Shown piece after piece: positions 60,281 to 64,000 of a stretch of DNA of 64,000 bases (the first letter of the stretch is position 1; each line of letters begins with the position of its first letter). The DNA is taken from NCBI GenBank assembly GCA_002551355.1, contig NTHE01000023.1, positions 47,284 to 111,283 on the forward strand. Direction: 5' to 3'. This DNA comes from Streptomyces sp. man185 (lineage in GTDB: Bacteria; Actinomycetota; Actinomycetes; Streptomycetales; Streptomycetaceae). Under the pieces are notes generated by a model. That model did not search any database, was not told the DNA's origin, and saw only the letters and a program-made list of their open reading frames with translations. A program made the translations under genes and the position numbers.

Positions 60281-61099
60281 ATGAACACTGAGCAGACAGA
60301 GCAGGCCGAGCGGGCCGGACAGACCGAGGAGGACGACCGGACCGGACAGGCCGGCCGGAAGGTCGCCGTCGTCACGGGTGCGGGATCGGGGATCGGGCGG
60401 GCCGTCGCGCTCGCCCTCGCGAGCGGGGGCTGGTCGCTGGCGCTCGCGGGCCGGCGGGCCGAGCCGCTGGCGGAGACGGCGGCCGCCGCCGGGGACACCG
60501 AGGCGCTGTGCGTCACCACGGACGTGACGGACGCCGGCGAGGTGGACGCGCTCTTCGCCGCCGTACGGGAGCGGTACGGCCGGCTGGACCTGCTGTTCAA
60601 CAACGCGGGCACGTTCGGCCCCGGCGGCGTACCGCTGGAGGACCTCGCGGTGGCGGACTGGCGGGCGGTCGTGGACGTGAACCTGACGGGCGCGTTCCTG
60701 TGCGCGCAGGCGGCGTACCGGCTGATGAAGGAGCAGGACCCGCAGGGCGGCCGGATCATCAACAACGGCTCGATCTCCGCCCATGCGCCGCGCCCGCACT
60801 CGATCGCGTACACCGCGACCAAGCACGCGATCACCGGGCTGACGAAGTCGCTGTCGCTGGACGGCCGCGCCCACCGGATCGCCTGCGGCCAGATCGACAT
60901 CGGCAACGCGGCCACGGAGATGACCGAGCGGATGCAGACCGGGATCCTCCAGGCCAATGGCGACCTGGCGGTGGAGCCGGTGATGGCGGCGGCGGACGTG
61001 GGGCGGACGGTGGCGCACATGGCGGAGCTGCCGTTGGAGGCGAATGTCCAGTTCGCGACGGTCATGGCGACGAACATGCCGTACGTCGGACGAGGCTGA
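60281..61099 (+). CDS. Short-chain dehydrogenase/reductase
   Basis: 272 residues from the ATG at 60281. An acidic Gln/Glu/Thr-rich N-terminus of 26 residues precedes the Rossmann motif TGAGSGIG, then NNAG and the catalytic Ser with YTATK. A -10-like TACGCT ends 8 nt before the ATG, with no ribosome site. Substrate unknown; divergent from phoD. Confidence 0.88.
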   Translation: MNTEQTEQAERAGQTEEDDRTGQAGRKVAVVTGAGSGIGRAVALALASGGWSLALAGRRAEPLAETAAAAGDTEALCVTTDVTDAGEVDALFAAVRERYGRLDLLFNNAGTFGPGGVPLEDLAVADWRAVVDVNLTGAFLCAQAAYRLMKEQDPQGGRIINNGSISAHAPRPHSIAYTATKHAITGLTKSLSLDGRAHRIACGQIDIGNAATEMTERMQTGILQANGDLAVEPVMAAADVGRTVAHMAELPLEANVQFATVMATNMPYVGRG

Positions 61100-61104
61100 G
61101 GCTC

Positions 61105-61128
61105 GGGCCGGGGCCGGGGCCGGGGCCG
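61105..61128. repeat. Four GGGCCG hexamers
   Basis: Exact tandem units directly after the SDR stop, followed by a degenerate copy region to about 61150. Probably a slippage product. Confidence 0.75.
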
Positions 61129-61153
61129 GGACTGGAGCCGGGGCCGAGACCGA

Positions 61154-61165
61154 ATGTGATCACAT
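61154..61165. promoter_or_regulatory. Palindrome ATGTGATCACAT
   Basis: Perfect 12-bp palindrome in an AT-rich patch 127 bp upstream of the lamin-tail gene. A TATGAT hexamer near 61241 could be the -10 of that gene, so the palindrome would sit about 75 bp upstream as an operator or activator site. Regulator unknown. Confidence 0.4.
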
Positions 61166-61291
61166 CCGGTCGAACTCGCCAATGAATAACCGGATTTGCG
61201 GATTTCTCCCACGGTGGCCGAGCAAGCGCGTGCTGTCCGTATGATCGCATCCTGTTACACCTTCACCAGAACGACACAGAAGGAACACCGC

Positions 61292-61771
61292 ATGCGCATA
61301 CGCACCGCTGCGCCGATCGCCCTGGCCGCCGCCACCGCCCTGGCCGGCTCGCTCCTCGCCACGGCGGCACCGGCCTCGGCGGCCGCCCACCAGGGCGGGC
61401 TGCACTTCGGGGCTGTTCAGTTCGACGGCCCCGGCAAGGACGACCGGTCGAAGAAGTCACTGAACGCCGAGTGGGTGAACATCCACAACAACAGCAAGAA
61501 GAAGGTCCAGCTCAAGGGCTTCAAGGTGAAGGACAACACCGGCTACACCTACACCTTCGGCAGCTACTCCATCGGCGCGGGCAAGACGGTCAAGGTCCGT
61601 ACCGGCAAGGGCAAGAACGTCCCGGGCACCGTGCACTGGAACCGGGGCTCGTACGTCTGGAACAACACCGGCGACAAGGCCCGGCTGATCAAGCCGAACG
61701 GGAAGCTCCAGGACTCCTGCTCCTGGGGAAAGTCCACCAAGGCCAACAAGGGCGCCAAGAACTGCCACTGA
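61292..61771 (+). CDS. Secreted lamin-tail-domain (LTD) protein
   Basis: 159 residues; AAGGAA precedes the ATG. Signal peptide 1-31 (LLATAAPASAAAHQ). The rest is one immunoglobulin-like LTD: NAEWVNIHNNSKKKVQLKGF, VKDNTGYTYTFGSYSIGAGK and VKVRTGKGKN. Very Lys-rich. LTDs in bacteria occur in secreted nucleases and surface proteins; here the domain stands alone, so it may bind DNA, polysaccharide or a partner outside the cell. Confidence 0.85.
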   Translation: MRIRTAAPIALAAATALAGSLLATAAPASAAAHQGGLHFGAVQFDGPGKDDRSKKSLNAEWVNIHNNSKKKVQLKGFKVKDNTGYTYTFGSYSIGAGKTVKVRTGKGKNVPGTVHWNRGSYVWNNTGDKARLIKPNGKLQDSCSWGKSTKANKGAKNCH

Positions 61772-61778
61772 CACGCAT

Positions 61779-61824
61779 GGGGAGGGCTGGTCGCGGAACG
61801 GGGGGGCCGCGACCAGCCCTCCCC
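61779..61824. terminator. Perfect 18-bp hairpin terminator after the LTD gene
   Basis: GGGGAGGGCTGGTCGCGG (61779-61796) pairs without mismatch with 61807-61824 across a 10-nt G-rich loop; it begins 8 bp after the stop. Confidence 0.8.
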
Positions 61825-61869
61825 TGCGGACCCGGGAATGGCGGGAGCGGCGGCACAGTTGACTGCTGC

Positions 61870-62724
61870 ATGACACATGATCACCGGCCCGAGGTCCTGC
61901 GCTACACCGCCTTCTCCGCCGACCCCGCGGGCGGGAACCCCGCCGGTGTCGTCCTGGACGCCGCCGGGCTGGACGAGGCGCGGATGCTCGCGATCGCGGC
62001 GGAGCTGGGCTACAGCGAGTCGGCGTTCCTGACGGAGCGGACCGGCGAAGGCGCGTACACGATCCGCTTCTTCAGCCCGAAGGCCGAGGTGTCCTTCTGC
62101 GGCCACGCCACGGTCGCCACGGCTCTCGCGCTGGCCGAACGGGACGGACCGGGCGAGCTGGAGTTCACCACACCCGCGGGTCAGGTCCCGGTCTCCGTCG
62201 TCCGGGAGGGCGGCGAACTCCGCGCCACCCTGACCAGCGTGGCGCCGCACGTCGAGGAGGCCGCCCCGGCCGACCTGACGGAGGCGCTGGCGGCCCTGAA
62301 CTGGGCGGCCGCCGACCTCGACCCGGCCCTGCCGCCCCGGATCGCCTACGCGGGAGCCCGGCACCTGGTGCTGGCCGCCGCCACCCGGGAGCGGCTGGCA
62401 CACCTGGACTACGACTTCGCGCGGCTGGAGGTGCTGATGCGCCGGCTCGACCTGACCACCCTGCAACTGGTCTACCGCGAGGGGCCCGAGCTCTTCCACG
62501 TCCGCGACCCGTTCCCGGTGGGCGGGGTCGTCGAGGACCCGGCGACGGGCGCTGCGGCGGCGGCCTTCGGCGCGTACGCGCGCGAGCTGGGGCTCGTACC
62601 GGAGGCGGCCGTGCTCACCCTGCGCCAGGGGGCGGACATGGGCCGCCCCGGCACGCTCACCGTCGAACTGCGCGCGGGCGACGCCCGGGTCCGGGTCAGC
62701 GGAACGGGCACCCGGATCGGCTGA
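61870..62724 (+). CDS. PhzF-family phenazine-biosynthesis-like protein
   Basis: 284 residues, the usual family length. Motifs: GGNPAGVVLDA, catalytic Glu in GYSESAFLT, FCGHATVATALAL, and VEDPATGAAAAAFGAYA. PhzF proteins are isomerases with a duplicated DapF-like fold; with no phenazine genes nearby the substrate is unknown. Distinct from the shorter paralogue at 42386. Confidence 0.88.
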   Translation: MTHDHRPEVLRYTAFSADPAGGNPAGVVLDAAGLDEARMLAIAAELGYSESAFLTERTGEGAYTIRFFSPKAEVSFCGHATVATALALAERDGPGELEFTTPAGQVPVSVVREGGELRATLTSVAPHVEEAAPADLTEALAALNWAAADLDPALPPRIAYAGARHLVLAAATRERLAHLDYDFARLEVLMRRLDLTTLQLVYREGPELFHVRDPFPVGGVVEDPATGAAAAAFGAYARELGLVPEAAVLTLRQGADMGRPGTLTVELRAGDARVRVSGTGTRIG

Positions 62725-62833
62725 GGACTGCCCGGCCTGCGGGAGCCCCGGCCTGCTGGTCGGTCCGACCCGTTGGAGGTCGGCCCGGCCCGCTGGGGCG
62801 GCGGGATCCACCGACGTACGAGGAGGGCTCGGC

Positions 62834-63856
62834 TCAGCCGGTCGCGTCCTTGGCCGGGGAGACATGGGCGTACCAGCGTTCCGTCTCCCCCGGGTCGAGG
62901 GCGCGCTCCAGCAGGGCATCACCGCGCATGCCGGGGAAGAAGCGGCCCGCGGGCCAGGTCCGCCGGTAGGACGGCTCGTCCAGGACCAGCAGCCGGACGC
63001 CGTCGACGACGGGTATGTCGGCGGGGGCGCCCTCGTTCCAGATCAGTTCGCCGTCCGGGGCCACCAGGTCGAAGGAGCCCTCGGTCTCCACCTGGCCGGG
63101 GGTCTCCCGGCAGACGGCCGCCTCCTGCGACGACGGCGCGTGGCCCTCCACATGGCCGCCGCCGATGAGCGCGTCGGCGAGCAGGGTGTGCAGCTGGAAG
63201 TTGTCCCCGATGCCCGAGATCCGCAGGAGGTAGCCGGTGCCGCTCGTCCGGTGGAGGGCGACGAGCGGTTCGTCGTCCAGCACCAGGAGCGCGTGGGTGA
63301 GGGACTTCAGCTCGATGCCGGAGGCCTGCTCCACCGCGCGGAGCAGCCGCAGCGTCTCGCCCCGGGAGCCGGCCGCCCGCCGTACGCCGGGGTGGTTCAG
63401 CATCGCGACGGCGGCCGTCTCCCACTGGGGAAGTGTCGACCAGCCGAAGGCCGCGTCGGCACCGGCCCGCTCCACGAGCTCCGGGCCCGGTTCGCCGCCG
63501 TCCGGAGCGGGGAACGCGCCGCCCCCGGTCGCGGCCCACGCGTCGGAGAACGCCAGGGCCTGCTCCAGGGCCCACCGCAGCCCGGCCAGTACCCCCGGCG
63601 CACAGCGCTCGGCCTCCGCACCGCGCTCGACGCAGGCCCCGACGAGCACGGCGACGACGGCACGCGGGCCGGGCGGCACCTGATCCAGCACGGCGGCGAG
63701 CCGCGGCCCGCCGTCCAGCAGCTCCGATTCCCTGGCCTGCCCGAAGGTCTCCTGCAACCGGACGAACGCCTTGCCGGACCGTTTGGCGTCCTGCGCCGTC
63801 ACCGCTGCCTCGAAGTCGGCGACGGCACCCCCGAACCCGGCTTTACCGAATATCAT
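62834..63856 (-). CDS. Conserved hypothetical protein
   Basis: 340 residues. The N-terminal third is helical (VADFEAAVTAQDAKRSGKAF); the C-terminal part is strand-rich (HALLVLDDEPLVALHRTSGT, VRLLVLDEPSYRRTWPAG). No signal peptide, membrane helix or known motif. TAAAGT stands 6 nt before the ATG with no ribosome site, again suggesting a leaderless mRNA. Confidence 0.65.
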   Translation of the reverse strand: MIFGKAGFGGAVADFEAAVTAQDAKRSGKAFVRLQETFGQARESELLDGGPRLAAVLDQVPPGPRAVVAVLVGACVERGAEAERCAPGVLAGLRWALEQALAFSDAWAATGGGAFPAPDGGEPGPELVERAGADAAFGWSTLPQWETAAVAMLNHPGVRRAAGSRGETLRLLRAVEQASGIELKSLTHALLVLDDEPLVALHRTSGTGYLLRISGIGDNFQLHTLLADALIGGGHVEGHAPSSQEAAVCRETPGQVETEGSFDLVAPDGELIWNEGAPADIPVVDGVRLLVLDEPSYRRTWPAGRFFPGMRGDALLERALDPGETERWYAHVSPAKDATG

Positions 63857-63922
63857 TCCAGCACTTTATCGACGGGCCGCCGGGGGCCATGAAGCCGGTC
63901 CCGCCAAGGGTTCCCGCCCTCC

Positions 63923-64000
63923 TCAACGTACGAACACCCCCGCCCGGGCGGCGGCGGCCGCCGCGGCGGCCGCACGGTCGGCGGCCGCCTCGTCCAGCGG
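63923..64000 (-). CDS. C-terminal end of an unidentified protein (truncated by window)
   Basis: The minus frame ending at TGA 63923-63925 is open to the window edge and encodes 25 residues, including an Ala-rich helix and the ending RAGVFVR. Third-position GC bias is strong. Too short to identify. Confidence 0.45.
   Translation of the reverse strand, partial: PLDEAAADRAAAAAAAAARAGVFVR

Overview
The window reads as chromosomal DNA of a Streptomyces or very close actinomycete. It has very high G+C with strong GC bias at third codon positions, long antisense shadow frames, GTG and TTG starts, frequent ATGA/GTGA gene overlaps, and family content typical of the genus: the malEFG/aglA/malR maltose locus, glnE beside a glnA2-type ligase, F420-dependent NADP reductase, Rsm22, DUF3105/DUF305, HtaA heme proteins and a sortase-E LAATG signal. 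No rRNA, tRNA or CRISPR array was found.

Layout. 1-5544: maltose/maltodextrin uptake (aglA-malG-malF-malE, minus strand) divergent from the LacI-type repressor malR, with CTTGC/GCAAG palindromes between them. 5603-7753: a PAP2/Aur1-like membrane enzyme, then a lone gene encoding a probable pierisin/Scabin-type ADP-ribosyltransferase behind an N-terminal block resembling leaders of contractile-injection-system cargo. 7845-14429: glnE, a PrmC-like methyltransferase, and a drug exporter with a divergent TetR regulator. 14642-17115: what looks like the eroded remnant of an integrative element: a GntR/UTRA regulator, a chain of four overlapping small genes and the last residues of a tyrosine integrase, closed by a perfect 16-bp hairpin. 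17150-22868: glnA2, a DUF3105-DUF305 pair, a CBS protein, a frameshifted scrap of a multicopper oxidase, and nadE. 22977-31233: three separate export/regulation modules (MFS; DHA2 exporter plus TetR with a perfect operator; DrrAB-like ABC exporter), an EEP-family protein and panB. 31257-41467: a large SARP/NB-ARC/TPR regulator, a site-2 protease, membrane proteins, F420-NADP reductase, an MFS transporter and map.

41567-49533 is the most coherent functional block: heme-iron acquisition. A heme oxygenase (own iron box), two HtaA-domain surface proteins and the hmuTUV importer (shared near-consensus iron box) give a complete route: wall-anchored HtaA, membrane-anchored HtaA, HmuT lipoprotein, HmuUV, then heme cleavage. 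49683-64000 is mixed housekeeping and accessory material: lipoproteins, a primase-polymerase-like protein, TetR, dimethylargininase, Rsm22, a Bcr/CflA exporter, an oxidoreductase, a Tat-exported PhoD phosphatase, an SDR, a lamin-tail-domain secreted protein, a second PhzF protein and two genes not assigned.

Two sequence-scale themes recur. Several genes (malR, nadE, map, the Rsm22 gene, the SDR, the 63856 gene) have a TANNNT -10 hexamer 6-8 nt before the start codon and no Shine-Dalgarno sequence, suggesting leaderless mRNAs. Copies of a Streptomyces palindromic repeat (TCAAGC...GCTTGA type) sit at gene 3' ends and supply the stop codons of two genes.
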